50,116 nt of DNA. Source: Verrucomicrobiota bacterium (GTDB lineage: Bacteria; Verrucomicrobiota; Verrucomicrobiia; Verrucomicrobiales; DEV007). Position numbers and translations under genes: made by a program. This document shows, one piece after another, positions 37,314 to 45,076 of this stretch; positions within the stretch are counted from its first letter, which is position 1, and every line of letters starts with the position of its first letter. The stretch spans positions 1 through 50,116 of the forward strand of contig QQNE01000019.1 of NCBI GenBank assembly GCA_003402735.1, written 5' to 3'. Under the pieces are notes generated by a model, which saw only the letters and a list, made by a program, of their open reading frames with translations, did not search any database and was not told the origin of the DNA.

Positions 37314-37398
37314 GGGATGGGCGGTTTTCTGTGGATGACCGAGTTCACGGTTGGGATTCCATTGATTTTCCAGCAATTGCGCCCAATCTAGCGCACCC

Positions 37399-38934
37399 AT
37401 GTCTGCCATGTCCAAGAAAGCAGCCAAACCGAGCGAATCCCAGGTGGAGGACCAACCCGTTGCGAGCGAGCCGCAGGGGGAGCACAAGCTTGTCCAGGTG
37501 CGCCGCGAGAAACTGCAAAAGTTGCAGGCCCTGGGGATTGATCCTTATGGGGCCCGTTTTGCGACGACGCATCGCCCGGGAGAGTTGCGCGCCGAGTTTG
37601 CGGAGAACCTGCAGGTGGCGTTGGCGGGCCGGATCGTGGCCTGGCGCGACATGGGCAACAGCCAGTTTTTTGAAATCGCGGACGTCGATGGAAAAATCCA
37701 GTGTTTCCTGAATCCCAAGAGCGTGGGGGAGGAAGCCTTCGGCATCTTTAAGCTGCTCGACGTCGGGGACTGGATTGGGGTGGCCGGGGAGACATTCACG
37801 ACGCGGACCGGAGAACCGACCATCAAGGTGACCGAGTTGACGGTCCTTGCGAAATCGTTGCGTCCCCTGCCGGACAAATGGCACGGGATTGCGGATCGTG
37901 AGTTGCAGTATCGCAAGCGCTATCTCGATCTCATCGCCAGTGAGCGGAGCCGGGACATCTTTCGCAAGCGCAGCTTGATGGTGGCGGAGATCCGTTCCTT
38001 TCTGAGCGAGCGCGGCTTTTTGGAAGTGGAGACCCCGATGTTGCACGGCGTGGCTGGAGGCGCGGCGGCCCAGCCATTCCGGACCCGCCACAATGCGCTC
38101 GGGATGGACTTGAACTTGCGGATCGCCCCGGAGTTGCACTTGAAGCGTTTGTTGGTGGGCGGATTTCCCAAGGTGTTCGAGTTGAACCGAAACTTCCGCA
38201 ACGAAGGGATCAGCCGCCGTCACAATCCGGAGTTCACCATGTTGGAGGCTTACTGGGCGTATGCCGACTTCGAGCAGATGGCGGAATTGGTCGAGGAGAT
38301 GGTGTGTCACCTCGCCATGAAATTTTGTGGTGGTTTGTGCATTGAACACCGGAATGCGGAGGGGGAGTTGCTCAAGACCATCGACCTGAGTCGGCCTTGG
38401 AAGCGGCAGGATTACCGTTCTCTGGTTGAAGGGATCGATCCGCAGTGGTTCGCCCGCACGCCGGAGGATCGCAGGAGGCGCGCCGCGGAACTGGGGGTGC
38501 AGATCGGAGAAGACTTGGTGGATCACGAAGTCACCCAGCAAATCTTCGAGAAGCTCGTGGAAGAAAAGACCGACAATCCCTGTTTCGTGACGCATGTCCC
38601 CACGGTCTTGGTGCCGCTGGCCAAACAGAACCGGGCCGATGCCAGTGTGGTGGATGTCTATGAATTGATCATCAATGGGCAGGAGATCTCGCCCGGGTAT
38701 TCCGAGTTGAACGACCCGCTGGTGCAGCGACAACGCCTCGAGCACCAGGCCGGCGAGGAGGTGCAGAACATCGACGAGGATTTCCTGGAAGCGCTCGAGT
38801 ATGGAATGCCGCCGGCCGGAGGAATCGGCATCGGCATTGATCGCCTCGTCATGATGCTGACCGGCGCGGAATCGATCCGGGATGTGGTGCTTTTCCCCCA
38901 CATGAAGCCGTTGCCGAAAGCGGGTGGAAGTTGA
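37399..38934 (+). CDS. lysS: Lysyl-tRNA synthetase, class II
   Basis: A 511-residue class II synthetase that charges tRNA(Lys). The N-terminal OB-fold anticodon-binding domain (about residues 70-170: VALAGRIVAWRDMGNSQFFEI) precedes the catalytic domain with motif 1 near VETPMLHGVAGGAAAQPF, motif 2 FRNEGISRRHNPEFTMLEAY, and motif 3 GIGIGIDRLVMMLTGAESI at the end, finishing RDVVLFPHMKP. Length is normal. Two ATG codons, at 37399 and 37408, are both possible starts. The first 20 residues are Lys/Ala-rich. It is followed 30 bp later by clpS, on the same strand. Confidence 0.96.
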   Translation: MSAMSKKAAKPSESQVEDQPVASEPQGEHKLVQVRREKLQKLQALGIDPYGARFATTHRPGELRAEFAENLQVALAGRIVAWRDMGNSQFFEIADVDGKIQCFLNPKSVGEEAFGIFKLLDVGDWIGVAGETFTTRTGEPTIKVTELTVLAKSLRPLPDKWHGIADRELQYRKRYLDLIASERSRDIFRKRSLMVAEIRSFLSERGFLEVETPMLHGVAGGAAAQPFRTRHNALGMDLNLRIAPELHLKRLLVGGFPKVFELNRNFRNEGISRRHNPEFTMLEAYWAYADFEQMAELVEEMVCHLAMKFCGGLCIEHRNAEGELLKTIDLSRPWKRQDYRSLVEGIDPQWFARTPEDRRRRAAELGVQIGEDLVDHEVTQQIFEKLVEEKTDNPCFVTHVPTVLVPLAKQNRADASVVDVYELIINGQEISPGYSELNDPLVQRQRLEHQAGEEVQNIDEDFLEALEYGMPPAGGIGIGIDRLVMMLTGAESIRDVVLFPHMKPLPKAGGS

Positions 38935-38964
38935 AGTTTTTGCCGGATTGGTCCAACTTTTCCC

Positions 38965-39333
38965 GTGTTCACTTCCCCCAAAGGTGTTTCCCTTGAGTTG
39001 ACCGCTTCTTTCCGGGCTTCCCAGCAGACCGTGGCCCCAAAGCCGACGGTGGCGCGTCCGGAGATTGAGCCTCGCTACCACGTCGTGCTGCACGACGATG
39101 ACGATCACACGTATGATTATGTGATGGAGATGTTGGGGAAGATCTTCGGTTATGACTTGGACAAGGCCTACGCCATGACCCGAGAGGTGGATATGAGTGG
39201 TCGGGTCATTGTGGCCACGGTGCACAAAGAGTTAGCCGAGTTGCGGGTGGAGCAGATCCTGGAGTATGGGCCGGATCACCGCATGAGGCACAGTGCAGGA
39301 TCGATGAAGGCATCGATGGAGCCGGCGGAGTAA
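38965..39333 (+). CDS. clpS: ATP-dependent Clp protease adaptor ClpS
   Basis: About 122 residues; the core YHVVLHDDDDHTYDYVMEML near residue 38, then KIFGYDLDKAYAMTREVDMS and VIVATVHKELAELRVEQI, matches the ClpS adaptor that delivers N-end rule substrates to ClpA/ClpC. The HDDD.HTYDYV variant of the binding loop differs from the classic LNDDYTPMEFV version but is normal in this broad group. The start is uncertain: GTG at 38965 gives the longest product, while a TTG further in, after CCCAAAGG, is also possible; the N-terminal 30 residues are not conserved in appearance. The Clp ATPase partner is not in the window. Confidence 0.85.
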   Translation: MFTSPKGVSLELTASFRASQQTVAPKPTVARPEIEPRYHVVLHDDDDHTYDYVMEMLGKIFGYDLDKAYAMTREVDMSGRVIVATVHKELAELRVEQILEYGPDHRMRHSAGSMKASMEPAE

Positions 39334-39502
39334 ACCCCCGGGGCTGGTTTGCGCGGTCTGCCCCTGCCGGGGGGGCGTGGATCCAACTGGCAAGAAGGCG
39401 GGATGCGTGGACGACTCCGCTACGGGAATGGATTCCGCATCAGCGTCCATGACAATCATTCACCCCCCTTGCCGTTCCCACAGGACGGTTTTGGACCTGA
39501 CC

Positions 39503-39552
39503 AGAAACTGTCCCTTCAATTCCGCTGGCGTTCTCCTAGTCTTGTTGTTGGT
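39503..39552 (+). repeat. Possible divergent third copy of the 71-bp repeat core
   Basis: In opposite orientation to the two 71-bp repeats. A 35-bp stretch (39518-39552) matches the reverse complement of the repeat core at about 23 of 35 positions, and the reading frame is kept: QFRWRSPSLVVG here against RFHWRSPGLLVG in the repeats. Three of the changed codons are synonymous, which would fit conservation at protein level. It lies just upstream of the RDD gene, inside the 233-bp gap after clpS (39334-39566). That gap also holds a GC-rich imperfect inverted repeat near 39335-39377; otherwise I see nothing in it. Confidence 0.4.
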
Positions 39553-39566
39553 TGGTAGGGCGGGTT

Positions 39567-40304
39567 ATGGCGAAGAAGCTGGACACTTTGCAGAGAATTG
39601 AGATCGCGGAGGGGGTGGAAATCCAGCTGCATTTGGCGGGTCCGATGCCGCGAGGGGTGGCGTTCGCTATCGATTGTTTGGTCAAAGCGGCCATTCTGAT
39701 CGTGGGTTCGATTGGGTGCGGCTTGATTGGATTCATCTGCTCGGTGCTGTTTGGATGGAACCTCGGGTCCGGACTTGGCACGGGGTTGATGATCGCCATC
39801 GCGTTTGGCTTGGAATTCGTCTATTCGATTGTCTTTGAGGCTTCCCGGTGGAGTGCGACGCCTGGGAAGCGGATCGTGGGGTTGAAAGTGGTGAGGACGT
39901 CCGGAGCGCCGATTTCATGGCATCAATCGGTGGTGCGGACCATGCTTCGAGTGGTGGACTGGCTGCCGTTCTTCGGAGTGACCGGGATCATCACCGGCCT
40001 GTGCAACGACCGGTTTCAGCGGTTGGGAGATCTGGCGGCGGACACGTTGGTGATTTATGCGGAGCCTGGCAAACCCAAAGTGGTTGCGTCAGGTGGCGAT
40101 GGGATTGCGCCGTTCCGACCCGGGGCCTCATTGACCCGTGAGGATCAGGGAGCGATCGTTCAGTATGCGGATCGTTTCAGGGAATGGCCCGCGCGGCGCG
40201 CCGAGGAATTGGCCGAACATCTTCGGGGCTTGACCCGGGTCGAGGGGCAGGAGGGGGTGTCCCGAATCGTCGGGATGGCTCAATGGATTCGCGGAGAGGG
40301 GTGA
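39567..40304 (+). CDS. RDD-family membrane protein (second cluster, gene 1)
   Basis: A 245-residue membrane protein of the RDD family. Hydrophobic helices lie at about residues 36-58 (KAAILIVGSIGCGLIGFICSV), 65-85 and 135-155. The family region is complete: SATPGKRIVGLKVVRTSGAPISW, then RFQRLGDLAADTLVIY near residue 155. The C-terminus, from about residue 180, is cytoplasmic and charged (REWPARRAEELAEHLRG). The ATG at 39567 follows GGTAGGGCGGG. It starts the six-gene operon RDD - SpoIIM - DUF4129 - DUF4350 - MoxR - DUF58. The family is thought to be a transporter or membrane-associated protein, without a settled role. Confidence 0.88.
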   Translation: MAKKLDTLQRIEIAEGVEIQLHLAGPMPRGVAFAIDCLVKAAILIVGSIGCGLIGFICSVLFGWNLGSGLGTGLMIAIAFGLEFVYSIVFEASRWSATPGKRIVGLKVVRTSGAPISWHQSVVRTMLRVVDWLPFFGVTGIITGLCNDRFQRLGDLAADTLVIYAEPGKPKVVASGGDGIAPFRPGASLTREDQGAIVQYADRFREWPARRAEELAEHLRGLTRVEGQEGVSRIVGMAQWIRGEG

Positions 40305-40310
40305 GGCAGG

Positions 40311-41282
40311 ATGAAACCGTCGGCATTTGCAGAGCGGGGTGAGAAAACCTGGAAGGAGGTCGAAGAGGCACTCAACGAACTGGACGGCACGCGTGGGATC
40401 GTCCCCTCCGCCTCGCGGTTGCCAACGCTGTTTCGGCAGGTTTGTGGGGATCTCTCCCTGGCGCAATACCGGATGTATGGATTGGTGCTTTGTGAGCGGA
40501 TCAATGGCCTCGTGATCCGTGGTTATGGCCATCTGAACCGCGACCGGTCGGACCTCATGAGGGCGCTGAGACAGGGGGTGCTGGAGGATTTTCCGCTGTT
40601 GGTGCGGCACGAGTGGCGGTTGTTTTGGTTGATGATGGCCTGTTTCTGGTTGCCGTTTTGGGGGATTTATCTTTCGAGTTTCCACGACGTCCGATGGATG
40701 ACCTCGCTGTTGGGAGCCGAGGCGCTCGACCAGTTGCAACAAGGCTATGGGGAAGAGGGCGGGTTTCATGAGATGCGCGACAATTTTGGATCGAACTTCG
40801 AAATGTTCGCGTTCTACATCGCGAACAACGTGGGGATCGATTTTCGCACGTTTGCGGGCGGCATTTTGGGGGGCGTTGGGACCTTGTTCTTCGTGGTCTA
40901 CAACGGATTGCACTTCGGAGCCGCGACCGGTTATGTCCAGCAGGAGGCGGACATCGACAAATTTATGGAATGGATCAGCGGGCACTCCTCCCCCGAGATC
41001 TTGGGAATGATCTTCTCCGGGATGGCGGGGATGCGCCTCGGGCTCGCATTGATTCGGCCGGGGCAACGGTCGCGCAGACATTCGTTGGCCAAAGCGGCGA
41101 ATCGGGCGGTCAAGTTGCTCTACGCGGCCGCGTTCCTGACCACAATGGCGGCGGTGATCGAGGGGTTTTGGTCGCCGCTGAGACTCCCCGTGTTTCTCAA
41201 ATACAGCTTTGGGTGCAGCCTGACGCTGGGGTTGATCTCTTGGTTGCTGTTCGCGGGGAAGGAGGAGCGTCGTGCGGCTTGA
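40311..41282 (+). CDS. SpoIIM-like (stage II sporulation protein M family) membrane protein
   Basis: A 323-residue membrane protein with several helices and the family pattern: charged N-terminal cytoplasmic helix, first membrane segment (WRLFWLMMACFWLPFWGIYL), then FEMFAFYIANNVGIDFRTFAGGILGGVGT, with the conserved NN and glycine-rich part, and GMIFSGMAGMRLGLALI. SpoIIM belongs to the DMP engulfment complex in Bacillus, with a role in peptidoglycan degradation; in non-sporulating bacteria the family often co-occurs with MoxR and RDD genes. It starts 6 bp after the RDD gene and its end overlaps the next gene by 11 bp. No sign that the organism sporulates. Confidence 0.86.
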   Translation: MKPSAFAERGEKTWKEVEEALNELDGTRGIVPSASRLPTLFRQVCGDLSLAQYRMYGLVLCERINGLVIRGYGHLNRDRSDLMRALRQGVLEDFPLLVRHEWRLFWLMMACFWLPFWGIYLSSFHDVRWMTSLLGAEALDQLQQGYGEEGGFHEMRDNFGSNFEMFAFYIANNVGIDFRTFAGGILGGVGTLFFVVYNGLHFGAATGYVQQEADIDKFMEWISGHSSPEILGMIFSGMAGMRLGLALIRPGQRSRRHSLAKAANRAVKLLYAAAFLTTMAAVIEGFWSPLRLPVFLKYSFGCSLTLGLISWLLFAGKEERRAA

Positions 41283-42768
41283 GGCGATCACGGCCGAGGT
41301 GCGGCCCCGCAATCGCTGGGAGGCGATGGATCTCGGGTTGGTTTTGGCGCGGAAACATTACTCCGCCCTGCTCAAGGCCTGGGCCGTGCTGGTCTTGCCG
41401 ATGTGGGCCTTGATCCTGATTCTTTGCAGAGATCGGCTGTTGGTGGGTTTGGCATTGATCTGGTGGACGGAACCCTTGGCGGAACGGGTGCCCCTGCTGG
41501 TTCTCAGCCGGGAAATGTTCGGGGAGCGGTTGACGATCCGGGAACTCCTTCGGCATGGGCGATCCATCTGGTTCCGGGATTTCTATCACGTTCTGGTGAG
41601 GGTCCGAATGTCCCTTTCCCGTTACATCCTTCTGCCGGTGAGGCAATTGGAGGAGTTGCGCGGGAGGGCGTTCCAGCTTCGCGCTGCCGGGATTGTGAAC
41701 CAATGCGGAGCGCTCTCCTGGGTTTTGCAGGTCTGGCATTCGGTGATGGTTTTCAGCTTGAGCCTCTCGATGGCGGCGTTCCTGCTGGCCCTGATCCCGG
41801 AGCGGTATGCTCCGGATTGGGAGGCTTTGTTCGATCTAGGATTCGGCAGCCTCAACCGAATCAATCCGGTCTCGATGGGCGTGATCGCTCTGTATTTGAT
41901 TTCGGTGACGCTCGTGACGCCGTTTTGCGTGGCCGCCGGGTTCGGGCTCTACCTGAACGCGAGGACCAAGATGGAAGGCTGGGACATCGAGATCGCGTTT
42001 CGGAAGCTGGCGGCCCGGATCGCGGGCCCTGCGTTGAGTCTGTTTCTCTGCCTGGGAGTGGTGCTGTCGGCCGACGCCGTCGAGGATGATTGGGATCCGC
42101 AGGCGGCCGTCGAGGAGATCCTGGCTGAGCCGGAGTTCAAGGTTCACACGAAAGAGGTGTGGATTCCATCGGGGCCGCAAACGATCGATCCGGAAGTGTT
42201 CGGAATCTTTGAATCCCTGACGAGGTGGTTCGCACAGGTGGCTGAGATTCTGGTCGGTTTCCTGGGCATTTTCTCGGGCGCTGGCCCCATCTTGGGTTGG
42301 ATCAAGTTCGTGCTGATTGGGGTGGCGGCAGCGATTTTGATTTTGGCGATCGTGAAGTGGTCCAAGACCTTTTCCACTCGCAGAAAGCTCGACAAAAAGC
42401 GTCCGGAGGTCCAGAGCGTCATGGGGATGAGTGTCGGCAAGGAATCGTTGCCGAAGGATGTGATCGCCGCCGTCCGGGAACTCCTGGCGAAGGGGGATTT
42501 CGAGGGGGGCATGGCCCTGCTTTACCGGGGGGCGCTGGTCTGGTTGATCCACCAGGGTCAGGTGCCGATCCAGGAGTGCGATACCGAATTTGATTGTGTG
42601 GCCCGGGTCCAGCGGGTGGAAGGGACGGAGGCGCGGTATTTTGAGTGGCTCACCCGTATTTGGAGTGCGGCCGCTTACGGTGCGCGGCGGACCGGTCCCG
42701 AAGAGATTGAACGCCTGCTTCAGGCGTGGCCGTATCGCTTGAACCAGAATCGGGAGGGGCGTCGGTGA
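41272..42768 (+). CDS. DUF4129-domain multi-pass membrane protein
   Basis: A 498-residue membrane protein. Membrane helices include ALLKAWAVLVLPMWALIL near residue 33, one near 150-185, the pair around 205-255 and a last one near 345-360 (KFVLIGVAAAILILAIVKW). The C-terminal 100 residues form the DUF4129 domain (AVRELLAKGDFEGGMALLYRGALVWLI, with YFEWLTRIWSAAAYG). The GTG start at 41272 is well supported by AAGGAGGAG at 41259-41267 and overlaps spoIIM by 11 bp. It precedes DUF4350 by a TGATG overlap. DUF4129 is often found beside MoxR and transglutaminase-like proteins; function unknown. Confidence 0.87.
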   Translation: MRLEAITAEVRPRNRWEAMDLGLVLARKHYSALLKAWAVLVLPMWALILILCRDRLLVGLALIWWTEPLAERVPLLVLSREMFGERLTIRELLRHGRSIWFRDFYHVLVRVRMSLSRYILLPVRQLEELRGRAFQLRAAGIVNQCGALSWVLQVWHSVMVFSLSLSMAAFLLALIPERYAPDWEALFDLGFGSLNRINPVSMGVIALYLISVTLVTPFCVAAGFGLYLNARTKMEGWDIEIAFRKLAARIAGPALSLFLCLGVVLSADAVEDDWDPQAAVEEILAEPEFKVHTKEVWIPSGPQTIDPEVFGIFESLTRWFAQVAEILVGFLGIFSGAGPILGWIKFVLIGVAAAILILAIVKWSKTFSTRRKLDKKRPEVQSVMGMSVGKESLPKDVIAAVRELLAKGDFEGGMALLYRGALVWLIHQGQVPIQECDTEFDCVARVQRVEGTEARYFEWLTRIWSAAAYGARRTGPEEIERLLQAWPYRLNQNREGRR

Positions 42769-43967
42769 TGCGCGCTGTCTGGCTGATTTTCCTGGCCGCA
42801 GGGTGTCTGGCGCTCGCCGGTTGCGGACAGTTTGAGAAAGTGGAGGTCGAGGAAGGGTATCGGGGCGCGGCCCGTCGCAAGCCGTTTCTGGCGGCGTCGC
42901 GCTTGTTGGAGAGTCGGGGCTGGGAGGTGGAGGACCGATATTCCCTCGGCGTTCTGCCTTCCAAAGACCGGGTGATCATTCTCTCCCCGCAGAGCGTTCC
43001 GGATGAATTGGTCTCGGATTCCATGTTGGAATGGATCAGGGCAGGCGGTCACGCGTTTTATCTGATGGACGGGTTTGAAGCCGGTGGTGAGGCTCCCTTT
43101 GCGGAGGCATCGAGCGGGGAAACGAACGATGAGGATGAGGATGAGGATGAGGAGACCGAGACGGATGGGGAGCCCGCCGTTGATCCCGATGAGAGCCAGA
43201 TGCATCCCCTCCTCAGGTCCCTTGATCTGTCGGTTGGCTCCCGTGTGAACGCTACCGAGCTTTGCGAGGTGAGCGGACTTCGGTTGGCGTTGCGCATGAG
43301 AGGCGGTCTCGGAGTGCAAGTTCCCGCGAAATTGCTTGGTCAACCATTCGTGGTGCGGTCGGCGGACACCGGACCGGTCGGGGTGCTCAGCTTTCCGGTT
43401 CACAGGGGAAGGCTCACGATTTTGGCCGATGCGTCCATCTGGCAGAATCGGCAGATTGGGAAGCTTCAGCACGCATCGCTCTTCTGGAACTTGATGCAAT
43501 TGCATGGCAAGCCGGTGGGGGCCTGGTTCCTGCGCGATGCCCGGATCTCCTTTTTTGGCCTGCTTTGGCATTACGGGTGGATGCCGCTGACGGGATTGGG
43601 TTTGTTTGTGGTTTGCTGGCTTTGGCGGAGCCTTCCGCGGTTTGGACCCCTTCTTCCGGATCCGGATCCGGCCCCGAGGGATTTTGTCGTCCATCTTTCC
43701 CAGGCAGGGGCCTTTCTTTGGAGCCGCGGTGGACCAGAGACGTTGGTGAACCCCTTGCGCCGGATCATTCTGCGGAGTGTGTGCCGCGCCCGGAGTGAGC
43801 CCCAAGCGGAGAATCTCACGCAGGAACAGTGGGAATCGTTGGCCCGCGCCACCGGACTTTCCGTCGAGCGTATTCGCGATGCCTTGATCGGTGAGGTGCC
43901 CAATCAGAACCGAGCCTTCATCGAGTTGCTCGCCACCTTGCAAAAAATCGCACTTTCCATCTCATGA
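42768..43967 (+). CDS. DUF4350 lipoprotein-like protein
   Basis: A 399-residue protein of the DUF4350 family with a lipobox (MRAVWLIFLAAGCLALAGC), so it is likely lipid-anchored. The N-terminal domain reads FLAASRLLESRGWEVEDRYSLGVLPS, typical of the family, a Rossmann-like glutamine amidotransferase-related fold. An acidic run (NDEDEDEDEETETDGEP, near residues 120-136) is encoded by imperfect gaggat repeats. A membrane helix near 270-290 (MPLTGLGLFVVCWLWRSL) precedes the cytoplasmic C-terminus. The ATG at 42768 shares its first base with the upstream stop and follows a GGGAGGGG ribosome site. ATGA overlap with the downstream moxR suggests tight coupling. Function unknown. Confidence 0.85.
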   Translation: MRAVWLIFLAAGCLALAGCGQFEKVEVEEGYRGAARRKPFLAASRLLESRGWEVEDRYSLGVLPSKDRVIILSPQSVPDELVSDSMLEWIRAGGHAFYLMDGFEAGGEAPFAEASSGETNDEDEDEDEETETDGEPAVDPDESQMHPLLRSLDLSVGSRVNATELCEVSGLRLALRMRGGLGVQVPAKLLGQPFVVRSADTGPVGVLSFPVHRGRLTILADASIWQNRQIGKLQHASLFWNLMQLHGKPVGAWFLRDARISFFGLLWHYGWMPLTGLGLFVVCWLWRSLPRFGPLLPDPDPAPRDFVVHLSQAGAFLWSRGGPETLVNPLRRIILRSVCRARSEPQAENLTQEQWESLARATGLSVERIRDALIGEVPNQNRAFIELLATLQKIALSIS

Positions 43968-45064
43968 ACTCACCGTTTCCCCCCAATTCCCTCCCTCCGC
44001 CGCCCCCGGTTCCCGGTTCGAGTCCGGTCCCGGTCCCGGTTCCGGTCCCGGTTCCGGTCCCGGTCCCGTCTGTTTCCTCACCGCAACCGGTGGTTGCGGC
44101 GGCGTCGGGATTGACGGGGACGGCGATGATGCTGGACCAGATCCGGGCCCAGGTGAGACGGGTGTTCGCGGGTCAGGATGAAGTGGTTGACCAAGTCTTG
44201 GCCACGTTGATTGCCGGCGGCCACATTTTGTTGGAGGGCAAGCCTGGCCTCGGCAAGACGCACCTGGTGCTGGCGCTGGCGCAGACCTTTGGGGGGCAGT
44301 TCGGACGGATCCAGTTCACTCCGGATTTGATGCCGTCGGACGTCACCGGGCACTCCTTGTATGACATGGCCAATCAGCGGTTTGAGATCCGCAAGGGACC
44401 GGTCTTCGCGAACCTGCTTCTGGCGGATGAAATCAACCGAGCCCCGGCCAAGACTCAGTCCGCGCTGCTCGAGGTGATGCAGGAGGCGCAGGTGACGATC
44501 GATGGCAAATCGCTTCCCCTCGATCTGCCGTTCATGACGATCGCCACGCAAAACCCGATCGAACAGGAGGGCACCTATCCTCTGCCGGAGGCGCAGCTCG
44601 ACCGCTTCCTGATGAAGGTCGCGCTCGACTACCCGCAAGCGCCCTACGAGGAGTGGATTGTGGCAGCGGTCGCCTCCGGGGAGTCGGGGCGCGGTCTCAG
44701 GCCCGATGTCGTGGAACGGGTTTGTCTGCCGGGCAACATCCTTCAGGCGCAAAGGGATGTGGCCTCGGTGCAGGCCGTTCCGGAGGTGGTGTCCTATGCG
44801 GTGCGCATTGCCCGTGCCACCCGGACCGCTCAAGGAATCGCCCTGGGCGCGGGGACGCGGGGCGCCATCGGGCTGGTGCGCGTGGCCAAGGCGTATGCCG
44901 TCATGCAGGGACGCGACTACATCACCCCGCACGATGTGAAGCGGGCGGTGCTGCCGGTCTTGCGTCACCGGGTGCAATTGGCACCGGAACTCGTCATCAG
45001 TGGCGACACCGTGGACGGGGTGTTGCAGTCGATTCTCGACACGGTGGAAGCGCCGCGTGGCTGA
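43964..45064 (+). CDS. MoxR-family AAA+ ATPase with Pro-Val-rich N-terminus (second cluster)
   Basis: A 366-residue AAA+ ATPase. The N-terminal 40 residues are a low-complexity Pro-Val tract, followed by a normal MoxR core: Walker A GKPGLGKT from residue 92, Walker B LLLADEINRAPAKTQ, MTIATQNPIEQEGTYPLPEA, a DRFLMK sensor and a C-terminal lid (AYAVMQGRDYITPHDVKRAV). It is paralogous to the MoxR of the first cluster. The start overlaps the DUF4350 stop as ATGA. It is followed 12 bp after its stop by DUF58. Energy from ATP hydrolysis probably drives remodelling of the vWA/DUF58 partner or of the membrane proteins in the operon. Confidence 0.93.
   Translation: MNSPFPPNSLPPPPPVPGSSPVPVPVPVPVPVPVPSVSSPQPVVAAASGLTGTAMMLDQIRAQVRRVFAGQDEVVDQVLATLIAGGHILLEGKPGLGKTHLVLALAQTFGGQFGRIQFTPDLMPSDVTGHSLYDMANQRFEIRKGPVFANLLLADEINRAPAKTQSALLEVMQEAQVTIDGKSLPLDLPFMTIATQNPIEQEGTYPLPEAQLDRFLMKVALDYPQAPYEEWIVAAVASGESGRGLRPDVVERVCLPGNILQAQRDVASVQAVPEVVSYAVRIARATRTAQGIALGAGTRGAIGLVRVAKAYAVMQGRDYITPHDVKRAVLPVLRHRVQLAPELVISGDTVDGVLQSILDTVEAPRG
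44024..44065 (+). repeat. Seven tandem 6-bp units (CCGGTC/CCGGTT) in moxR
   Basis: Codons CCG GTC and CCG GTT alternate in seven consecutive hexamer units followed by a partial CCG, giving a Pro-Val ladder in the MoxR N-terminus. Because the unit is six bases, gain or loss keeps the frame, so slippage would change the length of the linker without inactivating the gene. Confidence 0.95.
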
Positions 45065-45076
45065 CCTCGAAGACCG

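Noticed and set aside
44024-44065. The CCGGTC array as an operator or regulatory repeat
   Set aside because: It lies inside the coding region, in frame, and codes for a Pro-Val linker; no support for a binding site.
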